From the NCBI GenBank assembly GCA_027625915.1, contig JANTQA010000023.1, positions 22,134,001-22,198,000 on the forward strand: a stretch of DNA of 64,000 nt, written 5' to 3'. The notes below the pieces were generated by a model. It saw only the letters and a program-made list of their open reading frames with translations. It searched no databases and was not told the DNA's origin. This DNA is from Anaeramoeba flamelloides (Eukaryota; Metamonada; Anaeramoebidae). Position 1 is the first letter of the stretch. Each line of letters starts with the position of its first letter. Positions 9,752-20,299 of the stretch are shown here, one piece after another. A program made the position numbers and the translations under genes.

Positions 9752-11700
9752 ATGAGTGATTCTTCAGAGGAATCTGATGCAATTGAAAAACAAAAAAAAG
9801 GGGAAGAACTGGTCAGTATTTTTTTTAGATGATAACTTTTATCTTATGTTAATTCATGATTTTTTTATCCCTTTACTTTTGTTAAATTTCCAAAACTGTT
9901 GTGGGTTTATAGTTTCAAAAACTATTGGCGCTCCAAATGAATAAAAAAAAAAAAAAAAAAAAACAAAATCAACAAGATTCAAAAGAAATGTCTTTGGATC
10001 ATAAAGAAATTGGATTGTTTGATCAAGAAGGAGAAAGAAAAAAACAACAAGAAAAAAACAAAGTCAATGAAAATGAAAAAGATCAAAAACAAGTAAAAGA
10101 AAAACAAAAGCAAGGAAAAGAAAAAGAAAAAGCAAAAGAAATAGAACAATCAAAAAAAGAAAGTGTGGAGAAAACAAACCTAATAAATCAAGAATTCAGT
10201 TCAATGTTAATAACAAGTAAAACCGTGAACCAATTACTTGAAAAGCTCAAAGAAACAAGAGAGGAATCGGATGAGTTATTAAAATCGAACAAGTTTCTGT
10301 CTGCAAAATTAAGGGAAATGGGATTAAAAATTGAAACTTTAGAGGAAAGCGAACGAACGCTAAAAAAGAGAAAACAAGAACTAAATAACAAACAAAGGGA
10401 AGCAGAAGTCTTATTAAATGAAAAAACACTTGAATTTGAGGGTGTGGGGAAAAAATTAGACATTTTAGAAACCAAAATCAAAACGCTTACAAATGATTTA
10501 ACAACTTTAAGAAAAGAAAAAAATGAAATAACACAAAAAACTGTCCAATCTGAAGAGATACTACTGAAGAAAATGAATGAACAAACTGTAGTATTAAAGC
10601 AGTGCCAAGAAAAGCTAACAAATGATCCAAATGAAAAACAAAAAAGATGGGAAGAAACACTAAACAAATTGCTGGGCGATAGGCAAAAAAATTATGAAAA
10701 CCAAATAAATATCTTAAAGTCACGGCATGAAATTGAAATTTCCCCCGCGTTCGAAAAAATTAAACAATTAGAAATCACAAGGGGCTCTTTATTAAAGAAA
10801 ATTGAAATCACCCGAAACAAAACAAATGAAAAAATTAATGAACAAATTGCAATCAAGGCAAAAGAGTATCAAAAAATCATTGACGAAAAAGATCAAGTCA
10901 TTACCTCTTTACAATCAAATAAAATCCAAATCCATAATATCATAAAGCAATTGGAAGAGGAATACCAAGAAGCAAAAAATAAAGAGCAACAATCTTCAAA
11001 TAGATTAATTAAGCAAAAAAAGATGAAAAATGAAATAATAATTGATTTAAACCAACAAATCGAAGATCAGAAGCATATTTCTAATGATTTGATTGCCAAA
11101 AAAACACAATTAGAGCTGAAATTAAAAAACGTTATTAATAGTTCCCTTCAGAATAACAACAATTATAACAATTCTAATAATAGTAAAGAAAATGAGAATG
11201 AAAAAAAAAGATTGTCCAAAGAATCCTTTCAATTACAAAAAAAAAACAGGCATTTACAAAAAAATGTAGAATCATTAACGAAAGAAATTAATAAAAAAAA
11301 TTTAAAATTGAAACAAGAAAAACAAAAATTTTTAGATTGTACATCAAATTCTGAAAGTTATAAACAACAGATTTATAATTTAAAAATTACTAACCAGTTC
11401 TTGAAAAACTCTTTAAGTTCTGAAAAAAATGTTTTAAACGATTTCAACCAAAAAATTCTTTTAGAAGAAAAGAAATTTGAAAAATTGCAAATTGATAATC
11501 AAACAATGAATCAATTTTTAGAATCACAAACTCAAAAAATTGAATATTTAACAAATTTAATACATTTTCTTCAAAAGAATCAAACTCTTGGGAATAATAA
11601 TACCAATATTGTTAATAATAATAATATTAATATTAATAATATTAATAATAATAATGTTAATATTACTAATAACGATGATAATAATTTTAATAAAAATTAA
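9752..11700 (+). CDS. Two-exon long coiled-coil protein
   Basis: Exon 1 (9752-9811) encodes MSDSSEESDAIEKQKKGEEL. The intron (9812-9912, 101 bp) has GTCAGT at the donor and TTATAG at the acceptor, and exon 2 (9913-11700) continues in phase 0. The long frame opens exactly at the acceptor because the TAG of the acceptor is itself an in-frame stop. That supports the splice and rules out the TTG at 9925 as a start. The spliced protein is about 615 residues. It has a Lys-rich run, a Lys/Glu/Gln-rich segment, then from about residue 120 to 560 an almost unbroken heptad-rich coiled coil (LEKLKETREESDELLKSNKF-type sequence), with a short Asn-rich interruption near 425 and a poly-Asn/Ile tail. No motor, membrane or known N-terminal domain is present, so a scaffold or cytoskeletal role is only a guess. 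Confidence 0.8.
9812..9912 (+). other. Phase-0 intron of the coiled-coil gene
   Basis: A GT...AG intron with donor GTCAGT instead of the commoner GTAAGT. The alternative GT at 9816 would put exon 2 out of frame with this acceptor. The interior is T-rich toward the 3' end. Confidence 0.75.
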
Positions 11701-13397
11701 TAAAAATATTTTTTTTCAAAATCATGTATATAATTTTATGTATTAAAATATTATTTAAATTTTTTTTTTTTTGAATTTTAAAAGTTATGGAAACCTATAT
11801 GCTTTTGGACAAAATCCTTTTTTTTTTCAAACAATAGAGGATTTGATGACAACATATATTATCATGCAACTAACAAGTAATTGCAGATAATATTAAAAAA
11901 AATTGCGATTAGTCCTCTTTGTTGCGAAAAATCATAAAATCGTGATATTCCACATTATCCCAATAAAATAATGATCAAGAAAAAATGAAATTTTATTTTT
12001 TTGAAATCACCTTCAAAAAAAATCTCTTGATTTTCCCAAATCCTTGAGACTTTTACAACACTTTTCCCCTTTAAAAATATTAGAAAGTGTTTGTAAGAGT
12101 TGTTAATTCTAACCAAGTCTTTGAAAGTTTTGAAAGAAATATGGCTTTTATATACGAAAAGAGTTAGTTTGAAGTGGAAAAAATAATTTTATTTCTTTTT
12201 ATTTTTTTTATACAAAATATAAAATCTCAAACAAATTTTTGAATCATACTAATAATAATCCATTTTAACAATATACTTGATTATAAAATAGATTTTTTTT
12301 TAAAAAATGGAGTTGTTATCTTCACAAGTTAAATAACCAAAAAGAATAAAGAGTAGTTTTCCTTCTTATTGGTGATCAATCAAATAAAAACCTCTAAGCT
12401 CTAATTGTGTTTTCTGTCAAATACAAAGATATTAAAAGAAATTGAATAAAAAGAAGAAAGAAGACAATTGTTCAAAAAATCTTGATAATTGGTAATAATG
12501 TGGCTAGGTTGATGTGAAAACTTATGAAAAGTTATCCAACTCCTTTTAGCTTTTCTGAGATTATTTAAAATATATTCACCCGAGAACCCATTCTTTTAAG
12601 ACCTCGTAAATGCTTGGTTGTTTTAGAAGCTCTTTTATTCAACACAATTTACAACACTACTTTTGACTACAAAATATTTATTTCTCTTTAAGTTCTTTAT
12701 TGTTGTTGACCTAAAAGGATCAATAGGTTTGTCAACCAAACAAAATGAAAACACAATTAAAACTCTTTTCTCTGATCCTTGATGGAATCAAGTATATTTT
12801 TGTTGTTTTTTCAAAGAATAACTTTTAATCATCTAATCTATTTTTGGATCAAAAAAATTTCTTTATAAAAATATTGCTCAATTAGCCCAAAAAACCCATC
12901 AAATATTCTATCTTTATTACTTTTTTAATCACTATATAATCACATTTATCATGATTTTTAAATAATTATCGTGATTTTATAGAATCTTGCAGTTAATTAT
13001 ATTATCGCAATAATATTAAATATCGCGATTTTCTAAAATATCATGATTTGATAAAAAATTTTATAATTTTTTTTTGCTTTATAATGAGTTAAGTATATAT
13101 AAATCACCAAAACCTCTCATAATTACTTACAGCTCTGATTTACAATCAAAAATCTTTTGGAATTGGTATTTGACTTTTCAAATGTGTTTTTTTTTTGTTG
13201 AAAATTCATTTTCTGATAGTTAAAAATTATCTTTTTATGGTTGGTCTCTATATATAATTTTAAACTTAAAAACCTAAATGATTAAGATATTTTATACCTA
13301 ATCTTGAACAAAAACAATTAAAACACAGAAGTTTCAGTCCATTTGAATTACTATTAGAGAATTTCAAATTTATTTATTGTAATTTTTGTAGTATTAT
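11701..13397. other. Gene-free stretch with old repeats
   Basis: No gene seen. Segments near 11881-11945 and 12985-13050 share a TTGCAG...AATATTAAA...TCGCGAT/TTGCGAT pattern, and 12920-13060 has several ATCRTGATTTT words. AATTGTGTTTTC (about 12402) and GAAAACACAATT (about 12748) are inverted and may mark another TIR element. No family assigned. Confidence 0.35.
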
Positions 13398-13853
13398 CCG
13401 TAATAAAAAAGCCTTTTTATCCCATCTACAAAACATTTTTAGACTAAAAATCTCCTTTTATATGATGATTTTTTCCATATTTCTGTAAAAAATATTCTTA
13501 CAACAGGAATATAACTTGTTATAAATTCTTAAATCACATTTTATAACAAAAATATACATTATAAAATTTTATGGATTTTTATAATATATAAAACATTTAT
13601 GACTTATCTAGAATAGGTATATGTCATACAGTTAGTTCCACTTTTAAGGCACAAATTTGCAACGAAATTTAAGGCAAAATAAAAATCTCAAATTAAGGCA
13701 CAAAATTTGAAATTCTAGTAAAAAAAATTGTAAAAAAAAAATTACAAAATTATGTGTATTAATTTGAGATTTTTTTGCACCTTAAATTTTATTGAAAGTT
13801 TGTTTCTTAATGGTGGTACTGACTATATTATAAAACTTTTTTTTATTAGGGTA
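13398..13853. mobile_element. TIR element N, copy 2, interrupted by a MITE
   Basis: The left end CCGTAATAAAAAAG and right end TTTTTTTTTATTAGGG correspond to the copy at 1031-1867. The middle (TATAACTTGTTATAAATTC, then AACATTTATGAC) follows the same TTATAACA-rich sequence. It is split at about 13627 by fold-back MITE copy 2, so element N is the older of the two. Confidence 0.6.
13629..13825. mobile_element. Fold-back MITE family C, copy 2, nested in element N
   Basis: Starts CAGTTAGTTCCACTTTTAAG after a TA (13627-13628) and ends GGTGGTACTGACTA before TA (13826-13827). About 197 bp with the same internal AAGGCACAAA words as copy 1. It is more diverged, particularly in the right arm (TTTCTTAATGG in place of GCCTTAAAAGT). 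Confidence 0.75.
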
Positions 13854-14677
13854 TTTTGGTAAAAGATCTTTTCTGTCAAAAAAAATCTAATATTGGTTAA
13901 ACATGATTGAATTCAAAGTCTGGATTTTATTTTTGAAGTGATTTTGGTCTTTTAATGTTTTTTTTTTTTTTTTTGTACAACTTATATAAATGAATTCAAG
14001 AATAAACTCCTTTTTTTAACACTTTTCCTATAAATACTATTTTTTTTTTTTTTTTCTATTATTAAAATTAATTTATCTTGAAATTTAGATGTAATATTTT
14101 TTTCCAAATAAATTTAGGAATCAATTTGAAAATATATTTAATTTTGTACTTTTTTGAAAATGAGAAATTGATATAACTTTAAAAAAAAATAATCTATTTC
14201 AAAAAATATCTTTAAAAGTAAACCTTGTTTTGTAATAATTAGATTTTGAGTTCAGTTTTTCAATTTCAAGATACCTGTAAAAAAATTTTGAATTTGCTAA
14301 TAAATTTACTAGTAATTTGTTTCTGGTTAATCAATCCCTCACCAACAAAAATCATTTCCTAGTAAAAGTTTACTAGTTGAAGTGAACGAGTTACATGTTT
14401 TTAAAGTGTTTGAATTGAATAGAGAAAAAAAAAATATTTTTAAAATTTTTAAAATTGAAATCAATTTTTCAAATTTTTGCACATTTTTCGATTTTTTTTT
14501 ATCTCTAATTCCTTTGCATTTTTTTTTTTTTAATCCAAGGTCTCTATCTTCAATAAGTCAGAAAATGTTATTCTAAAGTTATTGAACGTGTGAAAATGAT
14601 TGTAGAAAAATGATATTGATTTCTTTTGGAATTTTCTTTGGATCTTCAATCAAAAATCAAAATCAACATTTTTGTTA
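13854..14677. other. Gene-free A/T-rich stretch
   Basis: Long T runs near 13962 and 14041. A 64-codon frame at 14382-14576 starts at a non-ATG codon and reads as Phe/Asn-rich noise. Nothing else seen. Confidence 0.5.
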
Positions 14678-15079
14678 CAGCTGTTCCAAGGCTACCGTGA
14701 ATTTTTATATGAATCAAATTTTGATGATGATATAGATTTTTAAAAAGTTGGATTTGAGGATAAGAAAGCTCATATTGAAGAAAAATTTTTCACAAATGAC
14801 CTAATTTGAAAAATTTTCTTTTGATACAAGAAAAATTAATTTTCAGATCCCTAAATTACTTCAAACCTGGAAAATCTGTTGAGATGCCACTTAAAAGTTT
14901 CTCTTGAAATACCGAAAATATTTTTGATCTTATCACAAGAAAATCTTTGAAATAAGTTTATTTCTGAAAAATTTTTCTCCAATATGAGCTTTCTTATCCT
15001 CAAATCCAACTTTTTAAAAATCTATATCAGCATCAAAATTTGATTCATATAAAAATTCACGGTAGCCTTGGAAAGACTG
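14678..15079. mobile_element. TIR element D, well preserved (402 bp, arms about 110 bp)
   Basis: The left arm begins CAGCTGTTCCAAGGCTACCG and the right arm ends CGGTAGCCTTGGAAAGACTG, with TA immediately outside both ends (14676-14677 and 15080-15081). Arms stay complementary for about 110 bases (for example AAAGTTGGATTTGAGGATAA against TTATCCTCAAATCCAACTTT) with few mismatches. The interior of about 180 bp is non-coding. TA flanks and CAG ends suggest mobilisation by a Tc1/mariner-class enzyme. Confidence 0.85.
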
Positions 15080-15532
15080 TATTTTTCTCAATAAGTTCCC
15101 TAAGAATTGTTTTTTCAATTTTTAAGAAAATATATTGATTTATTAAATTTACACCTTATAAATATCTACTATCCATTGATATGTGTTAATCTACTTATTT
15201 ATTCTTTAAAGTTCAATTAGAACAAAAAAAAAATGATATTTTTGCAAATTATTTTTTTTTTTGGATACCCTCATTTGACTGAAACAAAGTTTATATCTTT
15301 TATATCGAGTTATTATTCATTCACCAAACACTGCAAATCACTGAATAATAATAAAACAGTTCAAATTCTTGAAATTTCTCTAATTTTGTTTTTAACTCCA
15401 ATATAAATAACAAAATTTAACATATCTTTGATAAAAGCTGAAAAATCAATTATAAAATTAAAATATCCCCAAACTAGCATCATATGATAACACATACAAA
15501 AAAAAAAAAAAAAAATTACATTAAATTTTTAT
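15080..15532. other. 3' flank of the channel gene
   Basis: A/T-rich sequence between element D and the stop codon of the minus-strand channel gene, with a T run on the gene's sense strand just past its stop (A run on the plus strand at 15500-15515). No other feature. Confidence 0.4.
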
Positions 15533-18487
15533 TTAATAATCGGAAGAGAATTCAATATCTCTCCATTTTACATTTTCGTCATTTTGTTTATTTATTAGAC
15601 GCTGTATTTTTTCAATTTTCATTCTCTTATTGTTATTCAAATCTGAAGTATTTTGAATAATTTTCTTTTTAATAAAATCCTCTAATTCGTCTTCACCTTC
15701 TGAAACTAATTCTTGTTCAATATTTAATGATTTAATCTTTGTTAAAGGTTTTTTAACTTTTTTTTTGTGTTTCCTCTCCCGCTTGCGCTTCTCGTTTTTA
15801 TCTTCTTCTCCACCCGTTTCCGAACTCTGAATTTTATATTCTGAATTTATCTGATCACTTCCACTCGTGCTCAAATACAGTTTTTTATTTTTCTTGATCG
15901 AGTTAAATAAAATTTCCTTTTCTAAAACCAAATCTTGATCGATTTGTGGATGTTGAATTTTCCGATCTAAATTTAATTGCAGTTTTGAATGTGATAAGAT
16001 GCTTTTTTCAAAAACGCTTTGATTACTTTCAAAGGCTGTTGCAAAGCAAAAGAAATCAAAAATGGATTTTTGGTTGACAATTTCCCATTGATCGGGCAAA
16101 TCATTGTAATTTAATTTATTTGACAATTTATTTTTTTCATAAATTTCTTTTAAGATGATTGTTAAATTTAATGAAGATATTCCATTCTGGAGGATTGATA
16201 TGGTATTTTTGCCATTATTTGTAATTTGGAAATTTTTATTTAAAAAACCATTGTTGAATTTTTTTGGTATGGTGAGCCCTTTCAGTCGCGTTTTCTCTTC
16301 TTCCAATTCCTTCATTATTTTTTTTTTCAATTTCAATTTTTTCATTTTAAATCTCTTATCCGTTTCAAATTTTTTTTGACTTTTTAATTGCCTTTGGTAG
16401 TTGAAATCCCATTGAACCTGCAATTGAAAAATTTCAACTGAAGAAGCTGTAATAATGGTTAATAGCAAAATGGGCACTAAGATCCAAAACGAAATAAAAT
16501 AAATTCTCAATGATTTATTGGTTAGAATTACAAAAGCTTCTGCAAAGACGTGCCAGTTATTCACAATCGCAAGTTCAAAAATGATTATTAATGAATTCCA
16601 AAATGTATCAAAGTTGTTTGCGTAATAATTATTTTGATCATACGACGTTCCTATCAATTTCTTTTTATATATGTTCTGCTTATCTTTAAATAAAAACATA
16701 CCCACAATGGCGTAGCAATACATTATTGAAAAAATAATTAATAAATACATTGAAAAAATTGGAATAAATTTTGTTATTGTTGATAAAATGGTTCTAATTT
16801 TCGGAAGAAAGAACAATAATTTCAAGATTTTTATTGAGCGTATCAAAAATAATATATAAATTATTTTTTGGCTTTTTGATTGTGCCTGTGCTTGTGCTTG
16901 TGTTTGCTCTTGTGATTTTGATTTTATAATTGAATTTATAACGATAGCAATAATTAATAATATTATTAATAATAAATCAAAAAGGCTTTCATTGATAAAT
17001 TTGTTTGAATGGAATTGCTTCCATCCCATCGAAATAATTCTAATCAAAATTTCAAGAACAAAGATAATTATAAAAGCAATTTCAAGAAATAATAAATTTA
17101 ATTTTAAAAAAATATCTAATAAGACAAAAACAAAAGTAAACAAGTTGATTGTATTACAAATTATTTCAAATTTTTTTTTTTTCTGAAAATTTCTAATTTT
17201 TTTAATAATTTTGCTCATTATGTTTTGAATTTTTTTTAAAAAATATTTCAAATAAGAATAATAATTTTCAAGACTATTGCTGTTGCCACTAACACCATTA
17301 TTGGTATCAGATTGATTGTTGATGAGAAATTGATGTTTTTTCGAAAAAGATTTTTTGGTATAAATCGGCTTTAAGGTCAATTTCAAAATAGAGATCAGCT
17401 TTAACCAACCATCTAATTTGATTGTGGTGCTGTTGCTATTTAAAGTCAAAACTTTATAAATCAATTGCAATTGTTCGTTGGTGTGGTTGTGCGGAAGCAG
17501 TTTGGAATTTAATAACATCGAAAACTCTCGGTAATTGATCCCCTTTTCGTTTTGGGGATCATAGATATTATAGGACAATTTTAAAGCAGCTGATCGCAGA
17601 GACAATTTTTTAAAGATCCTTTTTGAAAGTTGCTCCTTGTAGTTATTATATAAGATTGCAAGCAGCAAATTTGATAGGAACCAAAGGATCAGGACCAAAA
17701 AAAAGATAAAAAAAATGGAATAAATCTCATTTCTTTCAAATAAATTCATCATAATGTCTGGGAAGTTTACAGTTGTCATGCAAACAAACAAATTGTATAA
17801 GGACTCCCAATAGTTTTGAAAGTATTCTGATTTTGTGTCATAGAATAACAAAAATAAAAACGATCCATAAACAGCCACGATCAGAACAATAAATAAAAAT
17901 AAATGAAATATATATTTGAGTGAATACTGGAACGAATTAAGCGTTTCCCCGTAGGATTTGTGGCACGAAAATAAAAAAGTGATCCGAAATATCCTGATCA
18001 AGCGGAGGTAAGGCTTCTTTTTTAAATAGAAAATTAAGTCAAGCACAATTTCGACAAACAAGAAGACAATAATTAGGATGCTGAGCACATTTAAATAATT
18101 CTTTTGTTTTTTCTTCTTTGTTTGCTTTCTTCTCAAATAATTCGACACACATATTTGTTGAAATAATAACACTAGCATACAGAACACTTCCAGTAAGAGA
18201 ACGGCATACTTATTAATACAAAGCGTGCAGGGATACTCAAAAAATGGTAAAAAGATCAAACAATAAGTTACGATCACAGACAAGGATCGTAATCTTTTGT
18301 TGCACGACAAGGTATACCACCAAATTTCCTTTTTACTCAGGCCATGTATAGTCGGATCAAGACAATGGTACGCATCGTAAATCCATAAAATGGCTATTTG
18401 TCTTTCATAATCACTAATTAGTGCTTTCTTTTTCTTTTTCTTTTTCCTTTTGATTTTGATTTTAATTTTGTTTTGGGAATTTAACAT
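15533..18487 (-). CDS. Two-pore cation channel (TPC family)
   Basis: A single-exon 984-residue protein with two six-helix voltage-gated-channel repeats, as in endolysosomal/vacuolar TPCs (NAADP, PI(3,5)P2 or Ca2+-regulated Na+/Ca2+ channels). Repeat I spans about 68-285: S4 KPYLRLIRIFRITFLF (158-173), pore helix WESLYNLFVCM and filter TTVNFPD (238-244), comparable to animal TTANNPD. The cytosolic linker carries an EF-hand loop DPQNEKGINYRE (310-321) and a second, degenerate loop near 349-361, as in plant TPC1. Repeat II spans about 440-690: S4 IRSIKILKLLFFLPKIR (549-565), pore FDTFWNSLIIIFELA and filter IVNNWHVF (641-648), matching the VNNW of TPC filter II. The N-terminal Lys run and SDYERQIAILWIYDA helix resemble the TPC N-domain. 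The long charged C-tail is poorly conserved. Odd: a Gln/Ala repeat (QTQAQAQAQ) in the short S3-S4 loop of repeat II. ATG chosen as the first in frame. Confidence 0.88.
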   Translation of the reverse strand: MLNSQNKIKIKIKRKKKKKKKALISDYERQIAILWIYDAYHCLDPTIHGLSKKEIWWYTLSCNKRLRSLSVIVTYCLIFLPFFEYPCTLCINKYAVLLLEVFCMLVLLFQQICVSNYLRRKQTKKKKQKNYLNVLSILIIVFLFVEIVLDLIFYLKKKPYLRLIRIFRITFLFSCHKSYGETLNSFQYSLKYIFHLFLFIVLIVAVYGSFLFLLFYDTKSEYFQNYWESLYNLFVCMTTVNFPDIMMNLFERNEIYSIFFIFFLVLILWFLSNLLLAILYNNYKEQLSKRIFKKLSLRSAALKLSYNIYDPQNEKGINYREFSMLLNSKLLPHNHTNEQLQLIYKVLTLNSNSTTIKLDGWLKLISILKLTLKPIYTKKSFSKKHQFLINNQSDTNNGVSGNSNSLENYYSYLKYFLKKIQNIMSKIIKKIRNFQKKKKFEIICNTINLFTFVFVLLDIFLKLNLLFLEIAFIIIFVLEILIRIISMGWKQFHSNKFINESLFDLLLIILLIIAIVINSIIKSKSQEQTQAQAQAQSKSQKIIYILFLIRSIKILKLLFFLPKIRTILSTITKFIPIFSMYLLIIFSIMYCYAIVGMFLFKDKQNIYKKKLIGTSYDQNNYYANNFDTFWNSLIIIFELAIVNNWHVFAEAFVILTNKSLRIYFISFWILVPILLLTIITASSVEIFQLQVQWDFNYQRQLKSQKKFETDKRFKMKKLKLKKKIMKELEEEKTRLKGLTIPKKFNNGFLNKNFQITNNGKNTISILQNGISSLNLTIILKEIYEKNKLSNKLNYNDLPDQWEIVNQKSIFDFFCFATAFESNQSVFEKSILSHSKLQLNLDRKIQHPQIDQDLVLEKEILFNSIKKNKKLYLSTSGSDQINSEYKIQSSETGGEEDKNEKRKRERKHKKKVKKPLTKIKSLNIEQELVSEGEDELEDFIKKKIIQNTSDLNNNKRMKIEKIQRLINKQNDENVKWRDIEFSSDY

Positions 18488-18969
18488 TTATTTTTTTTTT
18501 TATTTTAATTAAACCCTGTTATTTTGACGGGAGTGGTTAGGTTTGCTTGGATTGTAATTTTTGTTTTATTTTTGTTTGATAAAAAAAACAAAAAAAAAAA
18601 AAATTGTGTTTATTTTGCTAGTTGTTCGTTAAATAAAATTTCTAATTACCGACAACTTTAATAGTGGAGATAAAGTTTATTAAAAGTAAAAAAAATGATT
18701 TTGTTGGGAGTTAAAATGTATGAGTGACTCTTTTTTTTTCAATGTACTATTTCCAGATCTAATTGTTTTTCTATTTGTTCAATTTCAAAAATCATCAACA
18801 TATCTAATTTTCAAAAATAAGATTCTCATTTCTCAAAAAATAAAGTTTTGGAATAAAAAATGGACGTAACATTAGTTTGATCAAATAAACTTTTGATTGT
18901 TTTTGAATGGTTTTGGAAAGTATTCTTGAATAAAAATATAAAAAAATAAGTGATAAAAAAGAGTAAATT
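18488..18969. other. Spacer between channel gene and tRNA
   Basis: A/T-rich with a T run next to the channel start codon (T-rich on the plus strand, A-rich leader on the sense strand). Probably holds the channel promoter; no motif I can name. Confidence 0.35.
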
Positions 18970-19039
18970 GCAAAATCGGGGAATCGAACCCCGGCCAACG
19001 GTTTGGAAGACCACCATTCTGCCACTGAACTAATTTTGC
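18970..19039 (-). tRNA. tRNA-Gly (anticodon UCC)
   Basis: On the minus strand the 70-base cloverleaf has acceptor arms GCAAAAT and ATTTTGC (7 bp). The D-arm region contains AGTTCAGTGGCAGAAT. The anticodon loop is CTTCCAA with anticodon TCC, and the T arm is CGGGGTTCGATTCCCCG, which includes the GGTTCGA B box. A T6 run, the RNA polymerase III stop, follows 7 bases downstream. No intron. Two frames of 63-73 codons crossing this locus are artefacts. Confidence 0.95.
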
Positions 19040-20299
19040 TAAATTTACATTTAAAAGTCTATTTTAAAATTCATCAAATAAAATATTCCTTTTTATTTCT
19101 TTCCTCTTTTTTTCATCGCTCAAATTTTAATAAAAATTACTCGCTCTGACTCACAAAACACTAAAACAAAACAACAATTAATAAGTCGTCTAAATTCAGA
19201 AAATATCACAATCATATCAAAACTCAACATCAAAAACAACAATAAATAAAATCAAACTTTACAAAACAAAAATTCAATAAAATAATAACAAATTCAACAT
19301 AATATATTTGTCAAAATGTTGAAAATTTAAAACTATAACATCATTAGCGATATGTTAAAAAGATATTCAAAATATACTACCAAATTTAGATCTAAGATAA
19401 TCCGAGGAACCAAAAATAATGTAATAAACACTTTTACAATCTTATTTTTTATAAAATTTCAAAACTAATACTTTTTATTAACTCAACAAATATTATATGA
19501 AAACAATAATTAACCAAAATAAAGTTTATGAAAAAGGGGTTTCGATAGATTATTCATTTAATTTTTTTCGCAAAAGTAGATCTAAATTTTTTAAAAAAAA
19601 TGAGTTTTATCGAGTAATACTAGAGTTTTGTCTCCTGATATTTTTATTCTTGTTTTTCAATTGATTGAATCATATTTTGAACAGGTGTAATTTGATTAAC
19701 CATCACTCTAAATTTATAATTTTCAAAGTTTGGTTGGTCTATAACAGAAATAGATAATTGATTTTAAATAATTTGAGATAACACAAAAATTTTAAAATGT
19801 GAACAATAAAAAAACTTGTATTTGGATTATTTTCAATAAGGAATTTTATTTCAAAAATCTTCTCGAAGATTTTTTTATCATTTAAGGGACCATTGTCAGA
19901 ATTAAATTTTTGATAATTCAAGACAATGAAATTGAAGGTAGAACCAATAAACATTTTCTGTTTTTAAATTATATAAAAAAAATAATTAGTATGTCCAAAA
20001 GCATATGTTTTGTGATTTCTTTGTGTTTTAATAAAAATAAATACTTTTAAAACCAATAATTGGTGTTTTTTTTTTGTTAAAGCAGTGTTTGATTTTTCGA
20101 AAGTATTGAAAGAATGAAATATGTTGAGTTTTCACAAAATGTATGAACTTTAAATTTAACACATTAAAAAAAGAAAAAAGTATTTTTTTTTATTGAGGAG
20201 GAAGTGTAAATTACACTCAAAGTGCCATTTTACTTAAAAATCGTTTTAGAAATATAAGCACAAAAAAATTGATTTCAAGATATTTGATTAATGAAAAAT
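19040..20299. other. Gene-free A/T-rich stretch
   Basis: No gene or element end recognised. A 71-codon minus-strand frame at 19739-19954 has no homology that I can see. TCCTTTTTCATAAACTT-like words resemble those in other repeats but do not define an element. Confidence 0.4.

Noticed and set aside
10188-10723. Minus-strand frames of 60-159 codons
   Set aside because: They are antisense shadows of the coiled-coil gene, Ser/Phe/Leu-rich because the sense strand is Lys/Glu-rich.
16155-17186. Plus-strand frames opposite the channel gene
   Set aside because: Antisense shadows of the two-pore channel coding sequence.
18804-19025. 73- and 63-codon frames across the tRNA
   Set aside because: They overlap the tRNA-Gly gene and have no independent support.
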